A stretch of 64,000 bases of DNA from Actinopolyspora halophila DSM 43834 (GCF_000371785.1 NZ_AQUI01000002.1:652590-716589); one strand, 5' to 3'; shown: positions 46,408 through 56,524, numbered from the stretch's first letter. Program-made: numbers and translations. Notes: generated by a model from the letters alone, not told the origin.

Positions 46408-49400
46408 GTGGCCGGAGGAAACAAAGGCCCCGATCGGTCGACCGGGAGGGGGTCCGCGGATTCGCACCCACTGATGACGGGTGTGGAAACCGCCACCGCG
46501 AGCGATCAGGGTGTGGTAGGGGAAACACCCTCTGCGGGCAGCAGCAGCGGTCCGGCCGACGAGCGCGCCGAGAATCGGCCCTCCGGCGGGCTGCGCATGC
46601 GCAACTGGCGGTTGCGCACCAAGCTGCTCGTGGTGCTGCTGGTTCCAACGGTGGCGGCGCTGGTCTTCGGGGCGTTCCAGGTCGTCTCCGACTACAACCA
46701 GGCCCAGCAACTGCTGAAGATTCGTCAGCAGGTGACGCTCGACACGAGCGCGGACAAGGTCGTCCAGGAACTGCAGCGTGAGCGCGATCTCACGGTGGCC
46801 CACATCGCGGCGGGACGTAATGGCGAACGCAGCCAGCTGGTCGAGCAGCGCAACGCCGTCGACGATGCGGTCGAGGACCTGCGCAACGCCGTCGAGCAGG
46901 CCGAACAGGCGGACCGCGGTCAGATCGTGGAGCCGTACCGGCAGTCCCTGGAGAGGCTGGACAGGTTACAGGCGCTGCGCACGGTCACCGACGAGACCTC
47001 CTACCCGGCAACGGCCGCGCTGCGCGCCTACAGCGACTCCGTCGACAACCTGATCAACCTCGGGGAAACGGGCGTGACGCGGATCAACAACCCCGAGATC
47101 TCCCAGCTTTACCTCGCCACCAACGCGGTCGCGCGCGCCAAGGAGCAGGAGTCGGTCAAACGTGCCCGGCTGCTCGCCGCCATGGAGAGCGGGGAGTTCG
47201 GAGTCAACGGACAGCGCGAGCTGCTCACGGCCGACGCCGGTCTGCGCGCGGCGATGGACGACTTCCGCAAGTGGGCCGACAACAGCCAGGTCCAGACCTA
47301 CGAGGACACGGTCGCCGGTCTGGCCGTGGACAAGGCACGCACCCTGGAGGAGACCGCGCTGGTCCGTTCACAGAACGGCGCGGGGATCGGGAACCTCGAT
47401 CCGCAGGAGTGGATGCGGACCTCCACCGAACTGGTCAACCGCACTTACCAGGTCGAGACACAGCTCCGTGACCAGCTGCAGAACAAGGCCGACAGCCTCG
47501 CCGGCGCCGCGCGGACACAGACCTACATCGCGGTCGTGGTCGTGCTCTCGGTGCTGATCCTGGCCTTCGCGATCGCCCTGTTCGTGGCGCGGTCCATGCT
47601 GCTTCCGCTGCGCACGCTGCGCCGTTCCGCGCTGAACGTGGCCGACAACCGGCTTCCGGAAGCCGTGCAGTCCATCCTCGACGACGAGAACCCGGACCTG
47701 GCGACACGCAGCAGCATAGATCCGATCCCGGTGCACACCACCGAGGAGATCGGCAGGGTCGCCCGCTCCTTCGACGCCGTGCACGCGCAGGCACTGCGCC
47801 TGGCCTCCGAACAGGCCCTGCTGCGGAACAACGTGAACGACCTGTTCGTAAACCTGGCCCGGCGCAGCCAGACGCTGGTTCAGCGTCAGCTCTCGCTGAT
47901 CGACCGGCTGGAGCAGGACGAGCAGGACCCGGACCAGCTCAGCCAGTTGTTCGAGCTGGACCACCTCGCGACCCGAATGCGGCGCAACAACGAGAACCTG
48001 CTGGTCCTCGGTGGCACCGACCTCACCCGCAGGACGGTGCGTCCGGTGCCGCTCGCCGAGGTCATCGGCGCAGCGGTCTCCGAGGTCGAGCAGTACGCAC
48101 GCGTGGGGATCGGGGAGACCCCGGACCTCGCCATGCAGGGACGCGTGGTCAACGACATCGTCCACCTGATCGCCGAGCTGTTGGAGAACGCGACCGTCTA
48201 CTCCAACCCGGACACCGAAGTCAGCGTCCGGAGCGCCTACCGCAAGCAGGAGCTCGTGCTGGAGATCAGGGACCGCGGGGTCGGTGTGGACGTCGAGCAG
48301 CTCGACGAGATCAACGACCGGCTGGTCCGTCCTCCGGACATCGACGTCTCCGTTTCCCGCCGTATGGGGTTGTACGTGGTCGGGCAGCTCGCCCGCAGGC
48401 ACAACGTCGCGGTGGAGCTGGAGAACAACGGCGACCTCGAGGGCGGTGCGACGGCCACGGTCCGGTTGCCGGGCGAGCTGATCGTGCAGCTCACCCCGAA
48501 CGGCCCCATGCCGATGCCGGACGTCCCGCGCGGCGACCAACCGCCGGAGGGGACCACCGACACGGGGGCCCACTCCGGGCTCGCCGCGGCCTTCGGCACG
48601 GCAGGTGGTGACCGCAACCAGCTCGAGCACATCCCCGGTGCGGACGGTTTCGCCTCCCAGGAGAACGCGGAGCAGGACTCCGCCCCGGACCAGCGGGAGC
48701 CCGACCGCCGCGACTCGGAGGAGCTCCTCTTCCCCGAGCAGGACTCCCAGCAGGACTCCGCGTGGGACGTCGAGCAGCAGCGCGCCCCCGTCGAACCGCC
48801 GAACTACTCGGTCCAGCTGTCCTCGGGGGAGGCCTACGGAGCCACCGAGGTCCCTCTCTGGGAGGACCACGGCGACTCGATCGAGGGTTCCGTGCGCGAG
48901 CCGGATCACTCCGAGCGCGAGTGGTCGGGCTCGGGCTGGTCCGCGATGGACTGGCCCGTTTCCGATGCGACGGCCGAGCACGCGGTCGGCAACGACGTCA
49001 CGGACCACCAGGGGCAGTGCGGATCACCGCCCGGAGTGGGCGAGTCCGCGGATCTGTTCCACAGTCCGTTCGAAACGGAAAAGACCGACTACATGTCGTG
49101 GCCGGTGCAGGAACCGGATCCCCGCGAGGTCGCAGCCGAACCGGTTCCGGAACCGTCCGAGGAGTGGCAGGAACGGGCGGCACCCCCGCTCGGGAGTGGT
49201 CCGCCTCCAGGCAGCACGTTCGAGGCGGACGACGCTCCCACGGAACGTCTGCCCATCTACGAGGCCGTGCTCTCCCAGTGGTTCCGGGAGGAGGACGAGG
49301 ACCAGGCCCCGGCGGCAGGCATGTCCGCCTTCGACCGGAGTGCGGAGCTGCCCTCCGACTCCGAGCTCGTCGACGACGCCATCGGCTGGTCGGCGGGCGG

Positions 49401-50097
49401 TTCGGCCGACGGTGCCTTCGAAGGGGGCGAGGTGTCGCACCGCGACGGCTACTCCCCGGTGGCGTCCGGGAGCCTCGACGGAGTCGGGCAGGCCCCCGAC
49501 CTCCAGCACACGAACGACTACTCCGAATCGATCCGGGGGGACTTCCCACCGGAAGCCCGTCCGGAGGAGGAGCAGCACCGATCGGCGGCACCTGGCCCGA
49601 CCCGGTCCCCAGCCGACGGTGAGATGAGTGCGCGGGTGCCGAACGAGCACTCGCCCAACGGGACCGAGAGCGGTTCGGTTCCCGGAAGCGGTCCGGCCAA
49701 CGCGATGCAGGCATTCTCCGGTCGCAGGGCCGCGACACGTGAGCAGCGCAACCGGGCCGCCGATGCGCGCCAGGCCGGAAACGATCCCGGCTGGGGCTCC
49801 GGTGACGAAGGCTGGGAGGCTGCTGAGGCACTCGTACAGCAGACCGAGCAGGAACCGGAGCAGACCTCGGCGGGGCTGCCCAAGCGCAGGCCCAAGTCGC
49901 ACCTGGTTCCCGGATCGGCCGCACAACCGCAGTCGCAGGCACCGAGCAAACCGGCCGTGCCGCGGTCGGCTTCCGCCGTGCGTGGGAGAATGTCCAACTT
50001 TCAGCAAGGTGTTCGGCGTGGTAGGCACGCCAAGGTCGAACCGGATTCGACCGAACAGTCCCGCTCGATTCCGAGCCGTCACGAGGAGCAGGAGTGA
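46408..50097 (+). CDS. cvnA: Conservon sensor kinase CvnA with NIT domain
   Basis: About 1229 residues. A first membrane segment (about 75-95, KLLVVLLVPTVAALVFGAF) precedes an extracytoplasmic nitrate/nitrite-sensing (NIT) domain (about 110-355, VVQELQRERDLTVAHIA), a second membrane segment (about 370-392) and a HAMP-like linker. The HATPase domain has the N-box LIAELLENATVYS, G1 DRGVGV and G2 RRMGLYVVGQLARRH. No classical phospho-His dimerisation box is evident. The last ~530 residues are disordered, acidic and Pro-rich, ending in a basic segment, usual for CvnA. GTG 46408 (AGGAAG upstream) is preferred; ATG 46393 is possible. The B, C and D partners follow. Confidence 0.92.
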   Translation: MAGGNKGPDRSTGRGSADSHPLMTGVETATASDQGVVGETPSAGSSSGPADERAENRPSGGLRMRNWRLRTKLLVVLLVPTVAALVFGAFQVVSDYNQAQQLLKIRQQVTLDTSADKVVQELQRERDLTVAHIAAGRNGERSQLVEQRNAVDDAVEDLRNAVEQAEQADRGQIVEPYRQSLERLDRLQALRTVTDETSYPATAALRAYSDSVDNLINLGETGVTRINNPEISQLYLATNAVARAKEQESVKRARLLAAMESGEFGVNGQRELLTADAGLRAAMDDFRKWADNSQVQTYEDTVAGLAVDKARTLEETALVRSQNGAGIGNLDPQEWMRTSTELVNRTYQVETQLRDQLQNKADSLAGAARTQTYIAVVVVLSVLILAFAIALFVARSMLLPLRTLRRSALNVADNRLPEAVQSILDDENPDLATRSSIDPIPVHTTEEIGRVARSFDAVHAQALRLASEQALLRNNVNDLFVNLARRSQTLVQRQLSLIDRLEQDEQDPDQLSQLFELDHLATRMRRNNENLLVLGGTDLTRRTVRPVPLAEVIGAAVSEVEQYARVGIGETPDLAMQGRVVNDIVHLIAELLENATVYSNPDTEVSVRSAYRKQELVLEIRDRGVGVDVEQLDEINDRLVRPPDIDVSVSRRMGLYVVGQLARRHNVAVELENNGDLEGGATATVRLPGELIVQLTPNGPMPMPDVPRGDQPPEGTTDTGAHSGLAAAFGTAGGDRNQLEHIPGADGFASQENAEQDSAPDQREPDRRDSEELLFPEQDSQQDSAWDVEQQRAPVEPPNYSVQLSSGEAYGATEVPLWEDHGDSIEGSVREPDHSEREWSGSGWSAMDWPVSDATAEHAVGNDVTDHQGQCGSPPGVGESADLFHSPFETEKTDYMSWPVQEPDPREVAAEPVPEPSEEWQERAAPPLGSGPPPGSTFEADDAPTERLPIYEAVLSQWFREEDEDQAPAAGMSAFDRSAELPSDSELVDDAIGWSAGGSADGAFEGGEVSHRDGYSPVASGSLDGVGQAPDLQHTNDYSESIRGDFPPEARPEEEQHRSAAPGPTRSPADGEMSARVPNEHSPNGTESGSVPGSGPANAMQAFSGRRAATREQRNRAADARQAGNDPGWGSGDEGWEAAEALVQQTEQEPEQTSAGLPKRRPKSHLVPGSAAQPQSQAPSKPAVPRSASAVRGRMSNFQQGVRRGRHAKVEPDSTEQSRSIPSRHEEQE

Positions 50098-50522
50098 CCG
50101 GGTCCGTCCAGCAACCCATGAGCAGCAACAGTTTCAGTTGGCTGATTACCGACTTCGTGCGTCGGGTGCCCGGCGTAGCGCACTCGGTCGTGGTCTCCGC
50201 GGACGGCCTGCTGCTCGCAGGCTCCCAAGGTTTGCCACGTGACCGCGCCGAGCAGCTGTCGGCCGTCGCATCAGGACTGGTCAGTCTTACCCAGGGGGCA
50301 GCGCGATGCTTCGAGGCCGGCGACGTCACCCAGACCGTCGTCGAGATGGAGCAGGGCTACCTGTTCCTGATGTCGATCAGTGACGGTTCTTGCCTTGCCG
50401 TGTTGGCAGCACCCAATGCCGACATCGGCTTGGTCGCCTACGAGATGACCCTGCTTGTCGAACGGGTGGGGCGCCAGCTCACCCCGGAGCTGCGTGCTCA
50501 GTTGCAGGGGATGGGTCGATGA
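50094..50522 (+). CDS. cvnB: Conservon roadblock/LC7 protein CvnB
   Basis: A 142-residue protein: one roadblock/LC7 domain (FSWLITDFVRRVPGVAHSVVVSADGLLLA, AVLAAPNADIGLVAYEM). In conservons CvnB dimerises and acts with the CvnD GTPase, in a way resembling MglB with MglA. GTG start within a GTGA overlap with cvnA, giving coupled translation. Length is standard for the family. Confidence 0.95.
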   Translation: MTGSVQQPMSSNSFSWLITDFVRRVPGVAHSVVVSADGLLLAGSQGLPRDRAEQLSAVASGLVSLTQGAARCFEAGDVTQTVVEMEQGYLFLMSISDGSCLAVLAAPNADIGLVAYEMTLLVERVGRQLTPELRAQLQGMGR

Positions 50523-50553
50523 GATCAGCCTCGGCTGACGTTGGGAGCTCATT

Positions 50554-51351
50554 ATGAGCGAGGGGGCCAACCCGAACTGGGACGGTGACCTGTTCCGTCT
50601 TTACGGTCAACGCACAGGAGCCGACGACTGGCAGGACGACTTCCTCGGCGGTCCCCGGGGTGGGGGACCCGATGACCAGCCCACCCGAGGAGGGGACACG
50701 GCCAGCACGGAGGAGTACCAGCGCGGACTGTTCGGCGGTCCGGGAGCCGACTTGTTCGGGTCCGATCGCGAAGGTTCCGGCCCCGGCGCCGATCCCGGTG
50801 ACCGTGGGGAACCGGAGCGCGGTGGACCCGATCGGGGAGGACCGGATCGCGGGGGGCCCGCCCCTGGGGGAGCCGACGGTGGCCCCGTGTCGATGCCGTC
50901 CATCTCGCAGCCGATGTCACCGCTGTCCCAGTCGATGCCATCGCTGTCCTCCTCCATGCCGTCCATCCCGGGACAGGACGACGGTGCGTCCTCGGAGAGC
51001 GACTCGGAGGAAGCGGGCTCGTTGATGCGGCCGTACGCCCGCACGCGCGGTCGTACCCGGACCGAGTACGAGCTCGCGATCGAAACGCTGGTGTCCACCA
51101 GTGAGCGGGGGCGTGCCCAGAGTGCTCAGGCCAGTCCCGAGCACCGGTCGATCTGCAATCTGTGTACCGATGCGCGCTCGGTCGCCGAGATCTCGGCCCA
51201 CCTGAGGTTACCGCTGGGTGTGGTGCGAGTGTTGATCGGCGACATGGCCGGTCTCGGCCTGGTCGAGATTCACGAGAGTGGAATGGTCGTGGGTGACCGG
51301 CCTTCCATGGACTTCTTGGAAAGGGTGCTCAGTGGGCTTCGCAAGCTCTGA
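50554..51351 (+). CDS. cvnC: Conservon DUF742 protein CvnC with long low-complexity N-terminus
   Basis: A 265-residue protein. The C-terminal ~110 residues (from LMRPYARTRGRTRTEYEL) are the DUF742 domain, with a winged-helix-like stretch RSVAEISAHLRLPLGVVRVLIGDMAGLGLV. Most CvnC proteins are about 120-140 residues; here ~155 additional residues precede it, including GGPDRGGPDRGG repeats and a run of SMPS/SQP/SQSMPS units. The extension is probably disordered. ATG start; it ends 20 bases inside cvnD. Confidence 0.92.
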   Translation: MSEGANPNWDGDLFRLYGQRTGADDWQDDFLGGPRGGGPDDQPTRGGDTASTEEYQRGLFGGPGADLFGSDREGSGPGADPGDRGEPERGGPDRGGPDRGGPAPGGADGGPVSMPSISQPMSPLSQSMPSLSSSMPSIPGQDDGASSESDSEEAGSLMRPYARTRGRTRTEYELAIETLVSTSERGRAQSAQASPEHRSICNLCTDARSVAEISAHLRLPLGVVRVLIGDMAGLGLVEIHESGMVVGDRPSMDFLERVLSGLRKL

Positions 51352-51937
51352 TCCCCACGCGGCGACCGGTGACGGTGCGGGCAAGACTTCGACGAAGATC
51401 GTGGTCGCCGGCGGTTTCGGGGTCGGCAAGACTACACTGGTCGGTTCGGTCTCCGAGATCCTTCCGCTGACCACCGAAGCGGTCATGACCGAGGCCAGCG
51501 TCGGCGTCGACGACCTCACCGCGACCCCGGGGAAGGTGACCACGACGGTCGCCATGGACTTCGGCAGGGTCTCGCTGGACTCCGAACTGATCCTCTACCT
51601 GTTCGGAACCCCGGGCCAGCACAGGTTCTGGTTCATGTGGGACGACCTGGTGCGGGGAGCGATCGGCGCTGTGGTGCTCGTCGACACGCGCAGGCTCGCG
51701 GACGCCTTCGCCTCGATCGACTTCTTCGACGACCGGCAGCTTCCCTACGTGGTGGCGGTGAACACCTTCGACGGGGTGCTGCACCATCGTCTCGAGGACG
51801 TCCGCGAGGCGCTGACCATCGACGAGTCCGTCCCGATTCTCGGCTGCGACGCCAGGGACAAGGAGTCCACGAAGAACACGCTGATCACCCTGGTGCAGCA
51901 CGCCATGAAGCAGCGCATGGCCACTTCGCAGAGCTGA
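51332..51937 (+). CDS. cvnD: Conservon small GTPase CvnD
   Basis: A 201-residue Ras-like GTPase: P-loop GGFGVGKTTLV (about 28-38), switch region TTTVAMDFGRV, G3-like LFGTPGQHRFW with Gly-Gln, and NTFDG in place of NKxD. CvnD completes the signalling module; cell-membrane association with CvnA is proposed for conservons of Streptomyces. GTG 51332 overlaps cvnC by 20 bases. It converges with the helicase-associated gene. Confidence 0.95.
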   Translation: MGFASSDPHAATGDGAGKTSTKIVVAGGFGVGKTTLVGSVSEILPLTTEAVMTEASVGVDDLTATPGKVTTTVAMDFGRVSLDSELILYLFGTPGQHRFWFMWDDLVRGAIGAVVLVDTRRLADAFASIDFFDDRQLPYVVAVNTFDGVLHHRLEDVREALTIDESVPILGCDARDKESTKNTLITLVQHAMKQRMATSQS

Positions 51938-52059
51938 CGGGGAGCCGTCCGCCCGGTCCCGCCGTACGCGATTTCGCGAGGCGTCGTCCTCGGAACGGGT
52001 CCGGCAGTGGCGGTTGGTTTCGCGCGGAACGTGCGCTCCGGGGGAGCTGCCGGGAGCCG

Positions 52060-54381
52060 CTAGCCCTCCACGACCGCGACGGACGTGATCCTGTGCAACG
52101 GGAAGTTGCCCAGCTCGTCACGGGACGAGTCGAAGCCCTGCAGGACCCCGCTGCCGACGCTGACCGGCTGCACGATCCGCTGCGTCGAACCTCCCTGGGT
52201 GTCCACGAAGCCCAGCCACACGCTGTGCCCGCTCCGGGCCGCCTCGCGGAGCAGCTCCAACGTCGCGTTCGCGCTGGGGCGCCCCTTCTCGGGAGCGAGC
52301 GTGTTGCCCCGCACGTTCGCCGCCTGGTCCCCGGCGCGCAGCGTGCGTACCCGCTCGGCGAGCTGCTGCTCGCTCGGGTGACCGGGGCCGGTCGGATCCC
52401 CGGGGCGGCCTCCGTACCTGCCGCGTCCCCTGATCCGCCGGGCGCTGGGTCGCAGATCCAGCACTCCGCCGTCGGAGCCCTCGGCGACCGGTGCGTAGCC
52501 CGCCGCGCGCAGTTCGTCGACCAGCTCCTCCAGCGAAAGTGGGCTGACAAGCACGGTGGGGGCTATCCGGCGCAGCGCGAGCCCACCGAGGTCCGACCTG
52601 CCGAGCACCTCGGTCAGCACCACCGGGTCCTCACAACGCAGGAACGACGAGGCCGTGCCCGCGCGGAGCTTGCCGTGCCTGCGGGCGGTGTCGTCGACGA
52701 GGTAGCTCAGGCCCTGCGGGATCGGCGTGCGGGAGCGCGTCCGGAACAGTTCGTGCAGCTGCTCGCTGCTTCGCCCCGCGTCCAACGCCCTGCGCACGCT
52801 CGCCTCGCTGATCCGGTACACGGTCGCGCTGCCCGCCGATTCGACGTCGGCGACCAGATCCATCTCCCGGGCCAGTTCGGGTTCGAGCCTGCCCGGCGCG
52901 ACGATCGTCAGGTCCGCCTGGACCAGCACGTGGTCGACCGGATCCGGGATCGCGCGGCCCATCACCTCGGCCGCGGCGTTCTCGTCCCCGGCCAGCAGGG
53001 CGCGCCCGCCGGAGGACAGCCCACCGGCCGCCACCACGCCGAGAGTGATCCCCTCGGACAGTGTCCAGTGCACCGTCTCGTCACGCAGCGATCCGCCGCG
53101 CCGCGGTGCACGCCAGGCCAGCACGGCGGCGACGTCGGCGTCGCGTCGTACTCCGTAACCGGAGGGCTGTTCGTCGACGAGTTCCAGCACACGGCGACGT
53201 TCCCCCGCCGCGTTGGGACGTCGCAGTCCTTCGGACAACGGACCCAGCAGCCGCCCCCGCTCGTCGCGGCCCCCCATGAGCCCCGGAAGGCGGGGCAGGT
53301 CCAGCCAGGAGGCGGCGAGCGCGGACCAGCGCTGTTCCGGGGAGGACGCCAGCCACGTGTCGGCCCGCACGGTCGGGGCCCACTGCGGGTCCTCCTCCCC
53401 GCTCGTGTCGACGAGCCCGGCGGCCACCACCAGCTCGGCCAGCAGCGCCGCGCGGCTCTCGGTGATGTTGAGTTCCTTGCCGGTGCGGCGTATGTCGCGC
53501 ACGGCGAGGCCGCCGGAGCGCAGCACGTCCGGGGGTTCCTGCCCCCAGGATTCGAGCAGCAGTTCGACGTGTCTGTTCAGTTCGAGGAGTTCACCCGCGG
53601 CGGCCCCGTCGATCCGCTCCTGCCCGTGCTCGGTGAGCTCGAGGGTCGGTTCCGCGGTCTCGACCTCGCCCATCGGGTGTTCCGCGCCTCGCGCGGCCAG
53701 CCCGAGCTGCCTGGGGAGCTCCACCGTTTCCTCGTCCCGGCGGAGCAGCGATCCCCGGTCGAGCAGCCGCTGGATCGGAGTGGGGCGCTGCCCCCGTTCC
53801 GCGTCCCGGCGGACTTCCCTGGTGCGTCCGAGCGGGGACGCTCCGGCGAGCTTGTCCACGACCCGGCGCTCCTCGTCGTCCAGTTCCCCCAGAAGCTCGT
53901 GCGCGCGTTGCTCGGACAGGTCCGCCGCGGGCTCTCCGAGTCCGCCGGGGTGGGCGCGCATCGTCTCCCGAACAGTGGGGACCATCCGGATCGATTCGTC
54001 CCCGCCCCACACGAGGACCCGATCGCGCAGCACCCCGACCCGGGCGACCACCTGGCGTTCGGTGACGTCCTGTCCGAGGAACCCGCCGAGACCTTCCACC
54101 GTCACCTCGTGCTCGTCCGCGTCGAGCAGCACGAGCGCCTCGAGCACGGTGAGCGTGAACGAGTCGAGGTCCTCGCAGGCGCGCGCCACCGAAGCGCGTG
54201 CCATCGCGCGCTTGGCGAGCACCGCGGTGTCCGTGGGCGGTGGCGTGGCCAGGTCGGGACGCAGCCGGAACAGCTCGAGCAGCTGCTCGTCGTCGGAGGC
54301 ACGCAGCGCGCGGGCGAGCGACTCGACGTCGTACGCCGAAGGATCCTGCGACGCGGATTTCGGGGGCATCTCCTCCAACAT
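52060..54381 (-). CDS. Helicase-associated domain protein (Rv0862c-like)
   Basis: A 773-residue cytosolic protein without Walker motifs. The C-terminal third (from about 480, DHVLVQADLTIVAPGRLEPELAREMD) is the helicase XPB/Ssl2-like conserved domain; the last ~80 residues (LLREAARSGHSVWLGFVDTQGGSTQRIVQPVSVGSG) resemble a WYL-like fold. In mycobacteria this gene sits directly beside the XPB helicase gene, implying a joint repair role; here 12 kb separates them. I use ATG 54381 (GAGAGGG upstream); ATG 54369 is an alternative. Divergent from the small Rv0863-like gene. Confidence 0.85.
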   Translation of the reverse strand: MLEEMPPKSASQDPSAYDVESLARALRASDDEQLLELFRLRPDLATPPPTDTAVLAKRAMARASVARACEDLDSFTLTVLEALVLLDADEHEVTVEGLGGFLGQDVTERQVVARVGVLRDRVLVWGGDESIRMVPTVRETMRAHPGGLGEPAADLSEQRAHELLGELDDEERRVVDKLAGASPLGRTREVRRDAERGQRPTPIQRLLDRGSLLRRDEETVELPRQLGLAARGAEHPMGEVETAEPTLELTEHGQERIDGAAAGELLELNRHVELLLESWGQEPPDVLRSGGLAVRDIRRTGKELNITESRAALLAELVVAAGLVDTSGEEDPQWAPTVRADTWLASSPEQRWSALAASWLDLPRLPGLMGGRDERGRLLGPLSEGLRRPNAAGERRRVLELVDEQPSGYGVRRDADVAAVLAWRAPRRGGSLRDETVHWTLSEGITLGVVAAGGLSSGGRALLAGDENAAAEVMGRAIPDPVDHVLVQADLTIVAPGRLEPELAREMDLVADVESAGSATVYRISEASVRRALDAGRSSEQLHELFRTRSRTPIPQGLSYLVDDTARRHGKLRAGTASSFLRCEDPVVLTEVLGRSDLGGLALRRIAPTVLVSPLSLEELVDELRAAGYAPVAEGSDGGVLDLRPSARRIRGRGRYGGRPGDPTGPGHPSEQQLAERVRTLRAGDQAANVRGNTLAPEKGRPSANATLELLREAARSGHSVWLGFVDTQGGSTQRIVQPVSVGSGVLQGFDSSRDELGNFPLHRITSVAVVEG

Positions 54382-54577
54382 ACCCGTGCCCTCTCGCGGC
54401 GAGGCGAGGTGTGATATGTGGCTCCCCCGGCGAGGGGGTAGGGGCCGGGAGCCGCGGAGGTTCAGGCAGACTGGTCGGTGAACGAGCGGGCTTGGGAAGC
54501 TCTTCGTGCGGCAGGTGACGCCGGGGCGCCCGGGTACGCGACGAGATCGTGGGAATGGTCCGGTAAAGGAGGTCGGC

Positions 54578-54763
54578 GTGGCCGACGCGAACAAGTCCAA
54601 GAACGAGCGCATCGACCCGGAATGGCCACACGAGGGTGAGCACCCCGTCAGCGAGTTCCTGGCCGATCGGCAGGGGGCCATGTCGCCCTTCGGTGACGTC
54701 ACCTTTCCGCTTTCCGAGGGCACGCTTCTCTACGAGCACCCGCACACCGAGATCAACAAGTGA
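54578..54763 (+). CDS. Small Rv0863-like protein
   Basis: A 61-residue acidic protein with RIDPEWPHEGEHPVSEFLADRQGAM and SEGTLLYEHPHTEINK, no membrane segment and no cysteines. It fits the small conserved protein found between the helicase-associated gene and moaC in mycobacteria; function unknown. GTG start behind AAGGAGG, a strong ribosome site. Too short for many gene finders but well supported by the site and conserved context. Confidence 0.8.
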   Translation: MADANKSKNERIDPEWPHEGEHPVSEFLADRQGAMSPFGDVTFPLSEGTLLYEHPHTEINK

Positions 54764-54814
54764 CCGGTCTCCGTCGACCGGTTCCTCCGGTCGTGTTGAC
54801 GGTCGGTCCGGGGG

Positions 54815-54870
54815 TTTCCACGCGGCGCGGCAGCGCCGGAACACGTCCCCGAGCCACCGAGCGAACCGCC
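54815..54870 (-). repeat. Short tail-plus-head relic of the palindromic repeat family
   Basis: On the minus strand a head-like GGTTCGCTCGGTGGCTCGGG is followed by the tail hairpin CCGGCGC-TGCC-GCGCCG, without the central long palindrome. It lies between the Rv0863-like and malic enzyme genes. Confidence 0.55.
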
Positions 54871-55011
54871 CCGCCGCCCCTTGCGATCGGATCGCGTGCC
54901 GGAAATCACCCCCGGTGGAACGGTGGGGTGGCAGTGCTTCCGCGGTGATGAGTTCTAGTCTCGGTCGGGCCACAGGGTTTCGCGAGAGCTCATCACTGAC
55001 AGAGGTGCTAC

Positions 55012-56502
55012 ATGCCGGTTCCAGGTCCGGGTTATTCGATCACCGTTCGCGTCGAGGCTCCTCCCTCGGCCACAGCGGCCGGTGATCTGACCACGGCGGT
55101 CGGCCGTACGGGCGCGGTGATAACGGCGTTCGACGTCGTCGAATCGCACGCCGACCGCATAGTGGTCGACATAACCTGCAATTCGTTGTCGGCGGACCAC
55201 GCCGACGACATCACCGAGGCGCTCGAAGCGCTGCCGGGTACACGGGTCCGCAAGGTCTCCGATCGGACCTTCCTGGTCCACCTCGGCGGCAAGATCGAGG
55301 TCAATTCCAAGGTAGCCCTGGCCAACCGGGACGACCTCTCCCGCGCCTACACCCCGGGGGTGGCCCGGGTGTGCACGGCGATCGCCAAGAATCCGGAGGA
55401 CGCGCGGCGGCTGACCGTCAAACGCAGCTCGGTCGCCGTTCTCACGGACGGCTCCGCCGTCCTCGGGCTCGGCAACATCGGCCCCGAGGCCGCCCTGCCC
55501 GTGATGGAGGGCAAGGCGGCACTGTTCAAGAAGTTCGCCGGCGTCAACGCCTGGCCGGTGTGTCTGGACACCCAGGACACCGAGGAGATCATCCGGGCCG
55601 CCGAGCTGATCGCTCCGGCCTACGGCGGGATCAATCTCGAGGACATCGCCGCGCCGCGTTGCTTCGAGATCGAAGCGCGGCTCCGGGAGCGGTTGAACAT
55701 CCCGGTCTTCCACGACGATCAGCACGGCACCGCGATCGTGGTGCTCGGTGCGCTGCGCAACGCCTTGCGTGTGGTCGACAAGGACCTGTCCGACTGCCGC
55801 GTGGTCGTGTGCGGTGTGGGGGCCGCCGGATCGGCGATCATCCGGCTGCTGCGGCAGAAGAGCCCCGCCGACATAGTCGCGGTGGACGTCGACGGGATCG
55901 TGCACGATGCTCGGGGGGACACCGACGAGCACCTGCGTGCCATAGCCGCCGGGACCAACGCGGAGGGGCGTACCGGCACGCTCGCCGACGCCGTGCGAGG
56001 GGCCGACGTGTTCATCGGGGTCTCCGCGCCGAATCTGCTCAGCGCGGAGGACGTGGCCACGATGAACGACGACGCGATCGTGTTCGCGCTGGCCAACCCC
56101 GATCCCGAGGTGGACCCGCTGGAGGCCCGGAAGCACGCCACGGTCGTGGCCACCGGCCGCAGCGACTACCCGAACCAGATCAACAACGTGCTGGCCTTCC
56201 CCGGTTTCTTCCGGGGTCTGCTGGACGCGCACGCGCACGAGATCACCGACGAGATGATGTTGGCCGCGGCCAACGCGATCGCCGATGTCGTGGACAGCAA
56301 CGATCGGGTCAACGCCTCGTTCATCGTTCCGAGCGTGTTCGACAGCACCGTCTCGCCCACCGTGGCGGAGGCGGTCCGCCGGGTGGCCGTGTCCGGGGAC
56401 GAAGCCGGCGGTGGTGGAAGCCAGGGGGGAGCGGCCGGTTCCTCCGTGGCGGCAGCGGGAGTTCCCGGTTTCGCCGATATGGAGGAGGACACCGGGCTCT
56501 GA
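55012..56502 (+). CDS. NAD-dependent malic enzyme with N-terminal ACT-like domain
   Basis: A 496-residue cytosolic enzyme converting malate to pyruvate and CO2. Residues 1-90 form an ACT-like regulatory domain ([24 protein letters not shown]), then the malic domain with [12 protein letters not shown] (catalytic Tyr) and the metal site [12 protein letters not shown], and a Rossmann NAD domain with GVGAAGSAI. The tail (about 460-496) is Gly/Ala-rich. ACT-malic enzymes are single-domain forms related to Rv2332-type but shorter. A repeat copy follows before moaC. GACAGAGGTG is the likely ribosome site. Confidence 0.93.
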   Translation: MPVPGPGYSITVRVEAPPSATAAGDLTTAVGRTGAVITAFDVVESHADRIVVDITCNSLSADHADDITEALEALPGTRVRKVSDRTFLVHLGGKIEVNSKVALANRDDLSRAYTPGVARVCTAIAKNPEDARRLTVKRSSVAVLTDGSAVLGLGNIGPEAALPVMEGKAALFKKFAGVNAWPVCLDTQDTEEIIRAAELIAPAYGGINLEDIAAPRCFEIEARLRERLNIPVFHDDQHGTAIVVLGALRNALRVVDKDLSDCRVVVCGVGAAGSAIIRLLRQKSPADIVAVDVDGIVHDARGDTDEHLRAIAAGTNAEGRTGTLADAVRGADVFIGVSAPNLLSAEDVATMNDDAIVFALANPDPEVDPLEARKHATVVATGRSDYPNQINNVLAFPGFFRGLLDAHAHEITDEMMLAAANAIADVVDSNDRVNASFIVPSVFDSTVSPTVAEAVRRVAVSGDEAGGGGSQGGAAGSSVAAAGVPGFADMEEDTGL

Positions 56503-56524
56503 TCCCTCCGGTGGGGTAGAGAGT

